Source: Paenibacillus shirakamiensis (GTDB taxonomy: Bacteria; Bacillota; Bacilli; Paenibacillales; Paenibacillaceae). From it: DNA of 64,000 bases. The position numbers were made by a program, and so were the translations under genes. Of the stretch, positions 7,595-16,321 are shown piece after piece. A model generated the notes under the pieces. The model did not search any database. It was not told the origin of the DNA and saw only the letters and a list, made by a program, of their open reading frames with translations. The stretch's first letter is position 1. Each line of letters starts with the position of its first letter. The stretch spans positions 558,001 through 622,000 of the forward strand of contig NZ_JAGGLD010000001.1 in the NCBI RefSeq assembly GCF_017874255.1. The letters run 5' to 3'.

Positions 7595-8293
7595 TTGAAG
7601 TCAGAATCTAACGGGAAAATCAACATTGCCATCGACGGGCCTGCCGGAGCCGGCAAAAGTACGATCGCCCGCATGGTGGCAAGTGCTTTGTCCTACATAT
7701 ATGTGGACACAGGTGCTATGTATAGAGCAGTGACCTGGTATATGATTCAGCATGGAATTGAACCTGACGAAGAGCAAGAAGTGCTTCAAACGGCTCAAAA
7801 CTTGGTTATTCAATTAATACCTGGTGTAGATGGCCAGAAAGTGCTTGTTAACGAGGAGAATGTAACCACTCTCATTCGTTCACTCGCAGTGAATGCCAAA
7901 GTGTCCCGATATGCGCAAATCGAGGGGCTGCGCACTCAGCTGGTATCGCTGCAGCGGCAAATGGCTTTGCGCAAAGGCGTCGTTATGGATGGACGTGATA
8001 TCGGCACTACAGTACTCCCGGATGCAGAAGTGAAGATTTTCATGACAGCAACTGTACAGGAGCGAGCAAGGCGTCGTTATATGGAATTGAAAGATTCCGT
8101 ATCGATCACGCTGGAGCAACTGGAGCATGACATTGCAGCACGAGATCATTTGGACGAACAACGTGAGATTTCTCCGCTTCGTCAGGCAGATGATGCCATC
8201 TGGATGGACACAACCGAGATGAATACTTTGGAAGTTACCGAAGCTATTGTATCTCTAGCACAACGCAGTGGATGGAGAGAGGAAAGCAAATGA
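7595..8293 (+). CDS. cmk: cytidylate kinase
   Basis: 232 residues. Cmk phosphorylates CMP and dCMP to the diphosphates. The P-loop GPAGAGKST lies near the N-terminus and DGRDIGT, a nucleotide-binding motif typical of CMP kinases, in the middle; length is normal. The TTG at 7595 is chosen because AGGAGG (7580-7585) is 9 nt upstream; the open frame extends upstream without a ribosome site. It overlaps plsC by ATGA. The cmk-plsC-rpsA-der order matches B. subtilis. Confidence 0.93.
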   Translation: MKSESNGKINIAIDGPAGAGKSTIARMVASALSYIYVDTGAMYRAVTWYMIQHGIEPDEEQEVLQTAQNLVIQLIPGVDGQKVLVNEENVTTLIRSLAVNAKVSRYAQIEGLRTQLVSLQRQMALRKGVVMDGRDIGTTVLPDAEVKIFMTATVQERARRRYMELKDSVSITLEQLEHDIAARDHLDEQREISPLRQADDAIWMDTTEMNTLEVTEAIVSLAQRSGWREESK

Positions 8294-8874
8294 TTTATAC
8301 GGTATGCCGTGCCCTTCTTAGATTAATCTATAAGCTCCTGTTCAGACTTCGTGCAAGTGGACTTGAGCATATTCCTGAAGAAGGTGCTGTAATTCTCTGC
8401 TCTAACCACATCAGCAATTTTGACCCGCCAACGATTGGGATTTTATTGGATCGAAAGGTTCATTTTATGGCAAAGGCCGAATTGTTTGAAGTACCTGTGC
8501 TTGGTCCTCTGATTCGGAATCTTGGAGCATTTCCCGTCAAACGTGGAGGTGTAAGCAAGGAATCTATCAAAACAGCGCTCAACTTATTACGAAGTGGCAA
8601 TATTATGGGGATATTCCCTGAAGGAAGCCGTAATCAAAGTGAGAATGCGAATGCGATGGGGAAAAAAGGTGCTGCAAGTTTTGCTTTGCGTAGTAACGCG
8701 GTTGTTATCCCTGTAGCAATTATAGGCAATTATAAAATGTTTAAAAAAACGAAGGTAGTCTACGGCGCGCCTGTGGATTTGTCAGAATTCAAAGATGCTC
8801 CTTCTGGAGAAGCACTTGATCTGGCCACCGAGAAAATTATGGTTCATATCGCGGAGCTTAAAGCCCGCGGCTAG
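8290..8874 (+). CDS. plsC: 1-acyl-sn-glycerol-3-phosphate acyltransferase
   Basis: 194 residues with acyltransferase motifs: catalytic NHISNFDP (HxxxxD) at about residue 36 and FPEGSRN for the glycerol-phosphate site. It makes phosphatidic acid at the membrane, the step after PlsY, which is also in this window (11828). ATG 8290 overlaps the cmk stop and follows GAGAGGAAAG; the in-frame ATG at 8272 would place the ribosome site inside the gene. Confidence 0.9.
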   Translation: MIYTVCRALLRLIYKLLFRLRASGLEHIPEEGAVILCSNHISNFDPPTIGILLDRKVHFMAKAELFEVPVLGPLIRNLGAFPVKRGGVSKESIKTALNLLRSGNIMGIFPEGSRNQSENANAMGKKGAASFALRSNAVVIPVAIIGNYKMFKKTKVVYGAPVDLSEFKDAPSGEALDLATEKIMVHIAELKARG

Positions 8875-9011
8875 AAGACCCACACTTAACCGGGTCAAGA
8901 CCATGCATGAAGATCGGGAACATATGGAAAGCTACAACAATATTGCATGTTTTGAACTCCGCTTCCTGCGGGTTTAAATAAATGGGGTTTTGAATTGAGG
9001 AGGGTATTGAG

Positions 9012-10256
9012 ATGTCGGAAGAAATTAAAGATCAGCATGATGCTGAAGTGACAAATCAAGATGAATTGGAGCAAGTCGTGTCCTTGAAAAAAGGGGACAC
9101 CGTCAAAGGATCGATTGTTAAAGTCGAGGACAACCAAGCTTATGTAAGCATTGGATATAAATATGACGGTGTAATTCCTATTCGTGAATTATCATCGGTT
9201 CACTTGGATAACGCTTCGGATGCCGTAGAAGTAGGACAAGAAGTTGAAGCTAAAGTAGTTAGCATTGACGACGAGAAAGAAAGACTTGTTCTTTCCAAAC
9301 GTGCCATTGATAGCGAAAATGCATGGGAAGTTCTTCAACAACGTTTTGACAACAAAGAGACTTTCGAAGTTACAGTTGCTGACGTTGTTAAAGGCGGTAT
9401 TGTTGCGGACGTTGGTGTTCGTGGCTTTATCCCGGCTTCTATGGTTGAACGTCATTTCGTTGAAGATTTCATCGAATACAAAGGTCGTACACTTCGCGTA
9501 AAAGTGAAAGAAATTGACCGTGAGAACAATAAAGTAATCTTGTCTGCAAAAGAAGTGTTGGACGAAGAATTCGAATCCAACAAGCAAAAGTTGATCGGCG
9601 AAATTAAAGAAGGTCAATTGATTGACGGTAAAGTTCAACGTCTAACTCAATTCGGCGCTTTCGTTGATGTAGGCGGCGTGGATGGTTTAGTTCACGTATC
9701 CGAAATCGCTTGGAACCATATTGACAAACCTGCGGATGTTCTTTCTGAAGGAGACGCAGTTAAAGTTAAGGTTCTAAAAGTAGATCCTGAAAAAGGCAAG
9801 ATTAGCTTGAGTATCAAGGCTGCAACTCCGGGACCTTGGGAAACAGCTGCACAACAATTTAACACTGGAGACATCATCAGTGGTGAAGTAAAACGTTTGG
9901 TTACTTTCGGTGCATTTGTTGAAATCGCTCCGGGCGTAGAAGGTTTGGTTCATATTTCCCAAATCTCCCACAAACATATCGCTACACCTCAAGAAGTTCT
10001 CAAAGAAGGCGAAACCGTTCAAGTTAAAGTGTTGGACGTGAACTCTTCTGAGAAACGTGTTAGCTTGAGCATCAAAGAAACTGAAGAAGCTCCAGCGCAA
10101 TCTGCTAAGCCTGAAAGAAGCGAAAGAAGAGGCGGCGGTGCGGATCGAGTGAACCGTGAGGATATCAACAACAATCCTAACGTTTCTCTAAGCAATCAAG
10201 GTCTAAGCGTAACGCTTGGAGACATTTTTGGCGACAAGTTGAGCAAACTTAAATAG
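9012..10256 (+). CDS. rpsA: 30S ribosomal protein S1-like protein (four S1 domains)
   Basis: 414 residues with four S1 RNA-binding repeats starting at about residues 25, 110, 195 and 280 (for example KKGDTVKGSIVKVEDNQAYV and LVTFGAFVEIAPGVEGLVHI). The tail is low-complexity. It is the short Firmicute form (B. subtilis YpfD), not the six-domain enteric S1. The role is RNA binding, possibly in translation or mRNA stability; essentiality is not expected from the Bacillus ortholog. ATG 9012 follows GAGGAGG. The coding strand is unusually free of rare codons, as in highly expressed genes. A terminator follows. Confidence 0.9.
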   Translation: MSEEIKDQHDAEVTNQDELEQVVSLKKGDTVKGSIVKVEDNQAYVSIGYKYDGVIPIRELSSVHLDNASDAVEVGQEVEAKVVSIDDEKERLVLSKRAIDSENAWEVLQQRFDNKETFEVTVADVVKGGIVADVGVRGFIPASMVERHFVEDFIEYKGRTLRVKVKEIDRENNKVILSAKEVLDEEFESNKQKLIGEIKEGQLIDGKVQRLTQFGAFVDVGGVDGLVHVSEIAWNHIDKPADVLSEGDAVKVKVLKVDPEKGKISLSIKAATPGPWETAAQQFNTGDIISGEVKRLVTFGAFVEIAPGVEGLVHISQISHKHIATPQEVLKEGETVQVKVLDVNSSEKRVSLSIKETEEAPAQSAKPERSERRGGGADRVNREDINNNPNVSLSNQGLSVTLGDIFGDKLSKLK

Positions 10257-10278
10257 TCTTAAACTACTATGTAAAGTA

Positions 10279-10314
10279 ATCGGCGGACTCGGTGACGAGT
10301 TCGTCGATTTTTTT
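10279..10314 (+). terminator. intrinsic terminator of rpsA
   Basis: ATCGGCGGACTCG, loop GTGA, CGAGTTCGTCGAT, then a T run. A strong stem with one mismatch. Confidence 0.85.
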
Positions 10315-10492
10315 ATATCCCTGTAAAATTGGGAATGGATGGGTTAGCCAAGCAAGTTATTTTTTGCTATGATGGTTAACGAAAACAAAAAGTCTAGGTT
10401 TACAAAATTGTTTTGCATGGCAAAACTTTAACTATAGTTTGTCAGTATTAAATGTAAACAGTTCTACGTAAACTTTTTAGGAGGAGTTCATT

Positions 10493-11815
10493 ATGGCAAG
10501 ACCCGTTGTGGCTATAGTAGGTCGCCCAAATGTGGGCAAGTCTACCGTCTTCAACCGTATAATCGGCGAAAGATTGGCCATTGTGGAAGATAAGCCAGGC
10601 ATTACCCGTGATCGTATTTATGGTATTGGGGAATGGAATGGCAAATCATTCAGTATTATTGATACCGGGGGTATCGAACTGGATGGGGAAGATATGATCC
10701 TTAAGTCAATCCGTATGCAAGCAGAACTTGCGATGGAAGAGGCAGATGTTATTGTCTTTATGTGTGATGCGAAATCTGGTCTCACGCAATCCGATGAAGA
10801 AGTAGCGAATTTGTTATATCGATCAGGCAAACCCATTGTCATTGCTGTGAACAAAGTAGACAATATGGAGAGAGCCGATCATATTTACGAATTTTACAAC
10901 TTAGGATTTGGAGATCCCATCGGTGTATCAGGAAGTCATGGTATGGGCGTAGGCGATCTACTAGATGCGATTGTAGAGAAGCTTCCTGAGCTTGAAGAAG
11001 AAGAATATGATGAAGACGTTATTCGTGTGGCTCTCATAGGAAGACCAAATGTGGGTAAATCATCTCTGGTGAATGCTATCCTTGGAGAAGAGCGAGTGAT
11101 TGTAAGTGATGTGGCAGGAACTACACGCGATGCGATTGATACTCCTTTTGAAAAAGATGGTCAGCGTTATGTGTTGATTGACACAGCTGGGATGAGAAAA
11201 CGCGGCAAGGTTTATGAGACTACGGAAAAATATAGTGTCATGCGAGCGATGAAAGCGATTGAACGCGCAGATGTGGTTCTGATTGTTATTAATGGCGAAG
11301 AAGGAATCATTGAACAGGACAAACATATCGCAGGATATGCATATGAAGCTGGAAGAGCCTCAGCATTTGTAGTCAATAAGTGGGATATTGTTGAAAAAGA
11401 TGATAAGACCATGAAAAACTTCGAGCAGAAGATCAGAGATCATTTCTTGTTCATGACGTATGCTCCGGTTGTGTTCTTGTCTGCTCTGACGAAGCAACGC
11501 TTACAAAAGTTGCTTCCTGTCGTGAAGCATGTCGCTGAACAACACAATAGACGCGTGCAAACCCATCTATTAAATGATGTTATCTCCGATGCGGTAGCCA
11601 TTAACCCACCACCTACGGATAAGGGCCGCAGAATGCGGATCAACTATGCTACGCAAGTTACTGTCAAACCACCGACTATCGTTGTTTTTGTTAATGATCC
11701 GGATTTGATGCATTTCTCATATGAACGTTATTTAGAGAATAAGATCAGAGCAGCCTTTGATTTTGAAGGAACGCCGATTCGTTTGTTCACACGACGCAAG
11801 TCTGATGAAGGTTAG
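10493..11815 (+). CDS. der: ribosome-assembly GTPase Der (EngA)
   Basis: 440 residues with two tandem G domains (GRPNVGKST at about residue 10 and GRPNVGKSS at about 183) and a C-terminal KH-like domain, the signature of Der. It is an essential GTPase for late 50S subunit assembly. Switch motifs are present in both domains ([19 protein letters not shown]), as are NKVD/NKWD base-recognition motifs. ATG 10493 follows AGGAGG. The 236-bp region upstream holds the rpsA terminator and a short palindrome (about 10413-10427) but no convincing promoter. Closely followed by plsY. Confidence 0.95.
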   Translation: MARPVVAIVGRPNVGKSTVFNRIIGERLAIVEDKPGITRDRIYGIGEWNGKSFSIIDTGGIELDGEDMILKSIRMQAELAMEEADVIVFMCDAKSGLTQSDEEVANLLYRSGKPIVIAVNKVDNMERADHIYEFYNLGFGDPIGVSGSHGMGVGDLLDAIVEKLPELEEEEYDEDVIRVALIGRPNVGKSSLVNAILGEERVIVSDVAGTTRDAIDTPFEKDGQRYVLIDTAGMRKRGKVYETTEKYSVMRAMKAIERADVVLIVINGEEGIIEQDKHIAGYAYEAGRASAFVVNKWDIVEKDDKTMKNFEQKIRDHFLFMTYAPVVFLSALTKQRLQKLLPVVKHVAEQHNRRVQTHLLNDVISDAVAINPPPTDKGRRMRINYATQVTVKPPTIVVFVNDPDLMHFSYERYLENKIRAAFDFEGTPIRLFTRRKSDEG

Positions 11816-11827
11816 GGGAGAAAGTTT

Positions 11828-12439
11828 GTGATTCCATCCGTTATTGCAGTCATTATCAGCTATTTATTGGGCTCTGTCAGCTTTAGTGTTTTGCTGGCAC
11901 GCCTCTTGAAAGGAATTGATATTCGTCAGCACGGCAGCGGAAATGCTGGTGCTACCAATACGCTTAGAATATTGGGAAAAGGACCAGCCATTCTAGTACT
12001 TGTACTGGATGTCCTTAAAGGAATTGCCGCTGTGTGGCTTGGCCGATGGCTGGGCAACGGATCCGAATGGATCCCTTCTCTTTGCGGTATCGCGGCTATT
12101 ATTGGACATAATTGGCCGCTTTATTTTCGTTTTCGTGGTGGGAAGGGGATTGCCACAACGATTGGTGTGATGGTTACACTCGCCTTTGGTCCAGCATTAT
12201 GGGCAGGTTTGATTGCCATTATAGCTATTATATTAACCCGTTATGTTTCACTAGGTTCCTTATTGTTTGTAGGATTTACACCCGTATTTTTGGCGATCGC
12301 AGGAGATACGGGACCTTATTTCTGGACCAGCATTATTATTGGGGTTTTTGCTTTTTGGAGGCATCGAACCAACATAGTAAAAATTGTGCATGGAAAAGAG
12401 AACAAACTCGGGTCCAAGGGAGGAAAACGTGTTGTTTAA
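11828..12439 (+). CDS. plsY: glycerol-3-phosphate acyltransferase PlsY
   Basis: 203 residues, about five membrane segments. PlsY uses acyl-phosphate to make lysophosphatidic acid. Conserved motifs are present: GSGNAGATNTLR (motif 1), HNWPLYFRFRGGKGIATTIG (motif 2) and the C-terminal RH(R/K)xNI site. The start is GTG 11828 after GGGGAGAAAG. The 3' end overlaps gpsA, which supplies its substrate glycerol-3-phosphate, so der-plsY-gpsA looks like one operon. Confidence 0.93.
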   Translation: MIPSVIAVIISYLLGSVSFSVLLARLLKGIDIRQHGSGNAGATNTLRILGKGPAILVLVLDVLKGIAAVWLGRWLGNGSEWIPSLCGIAAIIGHNWPLYFRFRGGKGIATTIGVMVTLAFGPALWAGLIAIIAIILTRYVSLGSLLFVGFTPVFLAIAGDTGPYFWTSIIIGVFAFWRHRTNIVKIVHGKENKLGSKGGKRVV

Positions 12440-13472
12440 AAAAGCAGCTGTTCTTGTAGCAGGAAGTTGGGGGACGGCCCTAGCCAGTGTGCTTGCCGAT
12501 AAGGGAATTCAGGTCCATATGTGGACCCGGAATGAACAGCAAATGAACGAGATAAATACCAAGCATAGCAATCAACGCTATTTGCCGGATATAACTCTTT
12601 CTCCTCTAATTACAGCATTTACAGATATGAAAGAAGCTCTACATGAAGTAGAAGCCGTCATTATTGTGGCCCCTTCTTCTGCCATAAGAGAGGTTTCGAA
12701 GCAACTTAAACCGTACTGGCATGAAGATATGTTAGTGGTTCATGCTACTAAAGGCTTTGAGACGGAATCGATGAAGAGAATTTCAACGGTAATCTCCGAA
12801 GAGCTTGGCTGCAGTGAAGGTCATATTGTTGTACTCTCTGGACCAAGCCATGCAGAAGAAGTTGTGAAGAAATGTCCAACGACCGTTGTTGTTGCATCTC
12901 TTGAAGAAGCTCAGGCCAGACGTGCTCAAGACTTATTTATGAATACTTACTTTAGAGTGTATACAAATCGTGATCTAGTTGGTGTTGAACTTGCGGGTGC
13001 TCTTAAGAACATCATCGCTTTAGGAGCAGGGATGTCAGATGGGCTAGGTTTTGGAGATAACGCTAAAGCTGCCTTGTTAACTAGAGGGCTAGCCGAAATC
13101 ACGCGCATTGGTGTGGAGATGGGTGCGAACCCTTTGACATTCTCAGGACTTGCAGGAATTGGTGACTTAGTGGTTACAGCAACAAGTCAACATAGTCGGA
13201 ATTGGCGTGCTGGCTCTTTGCTCGGACAGGGCAAACCCTTGCAAGAAGTTCTGAATTCTATGGGCATGGTAGTAGAAGGAATTCGAACTACGAAGGCAGC
13301 TAGGGCTATTTCAAAGAAATATGGTGTTCAGATGCCGATTGCTACACAGATCTATCATGTGCTGTTCGAGGATATGGACACTAAGACGGCTGTAGAGGCT
13401 CTCATGGGCCGAGATAAGAAGAATGAGATGGAAATGATGTCTCAAGAAACCTATGAGCAGTGGCATACCTAA
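12432..13472 (+). CDS. gpsA: NAD(P)-dependent glycerol-3-phosphate dehydrogenase
   Basis: 346 residues. GpsA reduces dihydroxyacetone phosphate to glycerol-3-phosphate for phospholipids. The N-terminal Rossmann fold reads VLVAGSWGTALA; most GpsA proteins have GAGSWG, so the first Gly of GxGxxG is Val here. The catalytic Lys region GVELAGALKNIIALGAG and C-terminal substrate motifs are intact. The start is TTG 12432, 8 nt after GGGAGG; the frame is open to 12384 without a better site. It overlaps plsY by 8 nt. Confidence 0.93.
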   Translation: MFKKAAVLVAGSWGTALASVLADKGIQVHMWTRNEQQMNEINTKHSNQRYLPDITLSPLITAFTDMKEALHEVEAVIIVAPSSAIREVSKQLKPYWHEDMLVVHATKGFETESMKRISTVISEELGCSEGHIVVLSGPSHAEEVVKKCPTTVVVASLEEAQARRAQDLFMNTYFRVYTNRDLVGVELAGALKNIIALGAGMSDGLGFGDNAKAALLTRGLAEITRIGVEMGANPLTFSGLAGIGDLVVTATSQHSRNWRAGSLLGQGKPLQEVLNSMGMVVEGIRTTKAARAISKKYGVQMPIATQIYHVLFEDMDTKTAVEALMGRDKKNEMEMMSQETYEQWHT

Positions 13473-13538
13473 TAGCCTACACCCTTTTCGGCAGGAACTC
13501 ATACACTGAGTGTGACGACTGCCGGAGGAGGGGAGAAC

Positions 13539-13814
13539 ATGAACAAGAGCATTTCTAAAGACGCCCTGAACGCGATTAACAAAAAGACAGGGAAAACGAT
13601 CACGGAAGGCGCTGTGAAGAAACTTGCCAGCACGGTGAAACCTTCGACACTTCAGAGTGAAGCGCAGCTTCGCCAATTAATCAAACAAGTGTCTGCTATG
13701 GCTAAGGTTCCGGTCTCAGATGCAACGATGAATGAAATCGTGGGTGCTGTAAAGAAAAGTGGAATGAACCCTAGCAACATGGAAGCATTAATGAAGTTAA
13801 TGATCAAAAAATAA
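13539..13814 (+). CDS. spoVIF: stage VI sporulation protein F (SpoVIF family)
   Basis: 91 residues: an N-terminal NKKTGKTI motif, a central QLRQLIKQVSAMAKVPVSD segment and a C-terminal IVGAVKKSG plus Met-rich tail, as in SpoVIF. In B. subtilis this mother-cell protein is needed for assembly of outer spore coat proteins. ATG 13539 follows GGAGGGG; an in-frame ACG/ATG extension upstream lacks a ribosome site. It sits between gpsA and a DUF2768-type gene, with spoIVA nearby. A terminator follows. Confidence 0.82.
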   Translation: MNKSISKDALNAINKKTGKTITEGAVKKLASTVKPSTLQSEAQLRQLIKQVSAMAKVPVSDATMNEIVGAVKKSGMNPSNMEALMKLMIKK

Positions 13815-13845
13815 AATCATTCTTGAATAGGCATTATGCCAACGA

Positions 13846-13877
13846 AGACTCTGCATTTTAGGATGCAGAGTCTTTTT
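13846..13877 (+). terminator. intrinsic terminator of spoVIF
   Basis: AGACTCTGCAT, loop TTTAGG, ATGCAGAGTCT then T run: a perfect 11-bp stem. Confidence 0.9.
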
Positions 13878-13958
13878 GATCTGTGCTTTTTCGTAGCCCT
13901 TTTAATAGGGGGATGCTATAATATGATTCATATCATGATATATTGGGGGAACTTTTTC

Positions 13959-14138
13959 ATGGATGCAATGACAAAAATGTGGCTATCCATCGCGGCTATT
14001 CTCGTTATGGGCTTGTCCGTTTTTTTAATTACGTTTGCCAGGTCCAAGACGAAAGGCTGGGTTAGGGGTATACTGTCACTTATCGCATTTCTTATTATGG
14101 TTACAGGTTTTTTAGTCGGTGTCGTATCCATAACTTAA
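13959..14138 (+). CDS. DUF2768-type small membrane protein
   Basis: 59 residues with two hydrophobic segments (WLSIAAILVMGLSVFLITFA and ILSLIAFLIMVTGFLVG) joined by a basic loop. The size, topology and place between gpsA and spoIVA match B. subtilis YphE (DUF2768), of unknown function, probably sporulation-linked by context. ATG 13959 follows GGGGGAA; upstream in-frame ATGs lie in or near the spoVIF terminator and lack ribosome sites. Confidence 0.7.
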   Translation: MDAMTKMWLSIAAILVMGLSVFLITFARSKTKGWVRGILSLIAFLIMVTGFLVGVVSIT

Positions 14139-14180
14139 CATTACATCAACAGAATTAGGGCATAAAGTGAGGTACCATGG

Positions 14181-14768
14181 ATGGAAGTAGAGTGGCAGAT
14201 ACAATCTAATGCATTATCTGAATCCTTGACGAAGCTTGCTAGGCATTTAGAGGATGAGCAAGACTGGCTCATTGGAGGCAGTTGTAGCCTATGGTTGCAA
14301 GGTGTTCAAGTTCATCAACCCCCGAGGGATATTGATATTTATATGGATGAACAGGATATCGGAAATGTACATAACAAGCTTAATTACATGGCTTTGGATA
14401 CTCCTCGTTTGGACACATCTGGAATATATAAATCTATATTAAGCCATTATGAAATTGGGAACTATACCGCAGAGTTGGTTGGAGGATTCGAAGTTCGAAG
14501 TGGAGGAAGTCACTATTGTGTGAATATTCGAGGTCTGCTCAAGCAGGAGGCTCCGACTCTTCAAATGAATGGACACCATCTTTATCTTATGCCACTTGCG
14601 CATGAATATGTTTTTAATTTGCTTAGAGATCGACCTGATCGGTACGTGCCTATAGCCGAGGTTTTGAAGAACAATGCTAATAAGCATAGAGCTCTTTTGT
14701 TGGAAATACTTCAATCCAATCGCTGGTCAAAGGCACATCGTGCTTCTATTTTGGATGTAATAGGCTAA
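14181..14768 (+). CDS. nucleotidyltransferase-fold protein, substrate unknown
   Basis: 195 residues. The N-terminal part has the polymerase-beta-type nucleotidyltransferase pattern: IGGSCSLWLQG at about residue 31, then RDIDIYMD (the DxD metal site) at about residue 52. The rest has no motif I recognise. Such folds are found in antitoxins, aminoglycoside modifiers and RNA nucleotidyltransferases; no toxin-like partner is adjacent. B. subtilis has no gene here. ATG 14181; another ATG at 14177 is out of frame. Confidence 0.65.
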   Translation: MEVEWQIQSNALSESLTKLARHLEDEQDWLIGGSCSLWLQGVQVHQPPRDIDIYMDEQDIGNVHNKLNYMALDTPRLDTSGIYKSILSHYEIGNYTAELVGGFEVRSGGSHYCVNIRGLLKQEAPTLQMNGHHLYLMPLAHEYVFNLLRDRPDRYVPIAEVLKNNANKHRALLLEILQSNRWSKAHRASILDVIG

Positions 14769-14821
14769 GTAGTGGTTATACAAAATTGCAATACATACTT
14801 CAAGGAAAGGACGTGCGTATT

Positions 14822-15166
14822 ATGGACTATGAGATATCGTTCGGTCCTCAGAACAAGACCGTAAAGGTTCGTCCTGGGACAACGGTACTTCAAGCGGCAC
14901 GTCAAGCTCGGATATTCATAGCTACACGGTGTGGTGGTAATGCGGGATGCCTTATGTGCAAGGTGAGTATAGGAGAAACTTCGTCCTCTTTTTCTTCACC
15001 TGAAAGAGCAGAACTTCACAAATTAGGAGAATTGATTGATCAAGGGACCCGGCTTGCTTGTCAGGCCAAAATCGTTGGGAACGGTCATGTAGATCTGCCA
15101 GAAGATCCTTTGAAAGCTGCGGTCCGTCGCCAACTTGAAATGCAGCAAAATGATGATCTTTGGTGA
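14822..15166 (+). CDS. 2Fe-2S ferredoxin
   Basis: 114 residues. Plant-type [2Fe-2S] ligand pattern: RCGGNAGCLMC (CxxxxCxxC) at about residues 37-47 and a fourth Cys in RLACQA. The N-terminus YEISFGPQNKTVKV is the beta-grasp fold. It probably carries electrons to an unidentified partner. ATG 14822 is preferred, with AAGGAAAGG about 12 nt upstream; an in-frame GTG at 14813 is too close to that site. It follows the nucleotidyltransferase gene closely. Confidence 0.85.
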   Translation: MDYEISFGPQNKTVKVRPGTTVLQAARQARIFIATRCGGNAGCLMCKVSIGETSSSFSSPERAELHKLGELIDQGTRLACQAKIVGNGHVDLPEDPLKAAVRRQLEMQQNDDLW

Positions 15167-15193
15167 AGTAATTTAGATAAAGGGTGAATTCGG

Positions 15194-15937
15194 TTGAATA
15201 CATGGTATGGAATTAGAGTTCTACGCACAACTGTTCTGATGACGGTATGCGCCCTGTTCATCCTTTCTATGAGTGGATGCATGTATCCGGGCAAAAATGG
15301 AGGACAGCAGGCCTCTTACCGCGAGAGTGTGGACCGCGTACAACGGGCTGTAGATCAGTTTCAGAAGGAAACGGGTATTTTACCTATTGTGACAGCTTCT
15401 GAGGATACGCCAAAATACGAGAAATACAAAGTCAATGTGGATCAACTCCAGAAGAAAGGATTCATAGACGAGATCCCCTCTTCTGCGTATGAAATGGGTG
15501 GTTCGGTCTACTTCTTAATTCAGAACGAAGAGATCAAGCCTACGGTCAAAGTGATGGACCTGATTACAGTGCAGAAGACTAATGATGTTCAGAGGTTAGT
15601 AACGAAATATAAGAGCGCGCATGCTGGCAAACTTCCAGAGTTTAAGGAACAATCTCCTGGAATTTACACCGTGGATTTGAAAGTTTTAAATGGAGAATCT
15701 TATGCATGGACGAGCTTTTATTCCAACCAGATTGTGGATTTTATAATGGACAAAAAAGGAATTATATATCCAGATTATGCCTTTGATCTTATGCAAGCTG
15801 TTCAAAAATCCGGAACAAAACCTGAGCTTGGAAAAGATATTCGGGATCTTTTATTAGATCAATCCTACTATGTTCCCGTCCGTTCTTTGCCTTATTATTG
15901 GGTCAATAATCAGCCTGTTCCACAGCCAAATCTATAA
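15194..15937 (+). CDS. YphF-like lipoprotein
   Basis: 247 residues with a lipoprotein signal peptide (hydrophobic core then SMSGC, Cys at about residue 29). The rest is extracellular and has no domain I recognise. Its position directly upstream of spoIVA and its length match B. subtilis YphF, a lipoprotein of unknown function. TTG 15194 follows AAAGGG. A terminator follows. Confidence 0.7.
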   Translation: MNTWYGIRVLRTTVLMTVCALFILSMSGCMYPGKNGGQQASYRESVDRVQRAVDQFQKETGILPIVTASEDTPKYEKYKVNVDQLQKKGFIDEIPSSAYEMGGSVYFLIQNEEIKPTVKVMDLITVQKTNDVQRLVTKYKSAHAGKLPEFKEQSPGIYTVDLKVLNGESYAWTSFYSNQIVDFIMDKKGIIYPDYAFDLMQAVQKSGTKPELGKDIRDLLLDQSYYVPVRSLPYYWVNNQPVPQPNL

Positions 15938-15942
15938 TAGAT

Positions 15943-15969
15943 AAGACTCCTTTAGGGGTCTTTTTTTTG
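15943..15969 (+). terminator. intrinsic terminator
   Basis: AAGACTCC, loop TTTA, GGGGTCTT followed by eight T; one U-G pair. Confidence 0.8.
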
Positions 15970-16103
15970 TGATTTACTATATATTAAATGCATACTCCCG
16001 ACTGCTCCACATACATATATTCTATGGCGGAAAATGCTGAGGGATAGACTCTCATGGCTAGCTAGAAGCGTGCTATTCTATGCATTCTATCGGAATATTT
16101 CAG

Positions 16104-16131
16104 TCATATTTTCTCAACTGGTACATATGAT
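16104..16131 (+). promoter_or_regulatory. candidate sigma-E promoter of spoIVA
   Basis: TCATATT (16104-16110), 13-nt spacer, CATATGAT (16124-16131), close to the sigma-E consensus (kmATATT, CATACAnT). It lies about 190 nt before the spoIVA start. spoIVA is a sigma-E gene in B. subtilis. The rest of the 384-bp gap (15938-16321) shows only the terminator and an open frame with no ribosome site. Confidence 0.4.
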
Positions 16132-16321
16132 GGTACTAGTCCTAAGGCATGTACGAGTTAACGCCGCTTCGTTCTTTTTTCTCCAAGCGACTTCCGGCGG
16201 CGGACACGGGCAAGGGCAACTGCGCTCTGCCGTTGCAACAGTAATTAAGATTGTGGTGAATAACGAAGCGGATGCTCTCAAAAGCATTTTTCCTTCGGCG
16301 AAATTTGAGGAGGGGATTTCA

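Noticed and set aside
9192..9638. 148-aa antisense ORF within rpsA
   Set aside because: Mirror frame of a highly biased S1-domain gene; no ribosome site.
16034..16321. N-terminal extension of the spoIVA frame
   Set aside because: Open but without a ribosome site, unlike any SpoIVA; the TTG at 16322 has AGGAGG 8 nt upstream.
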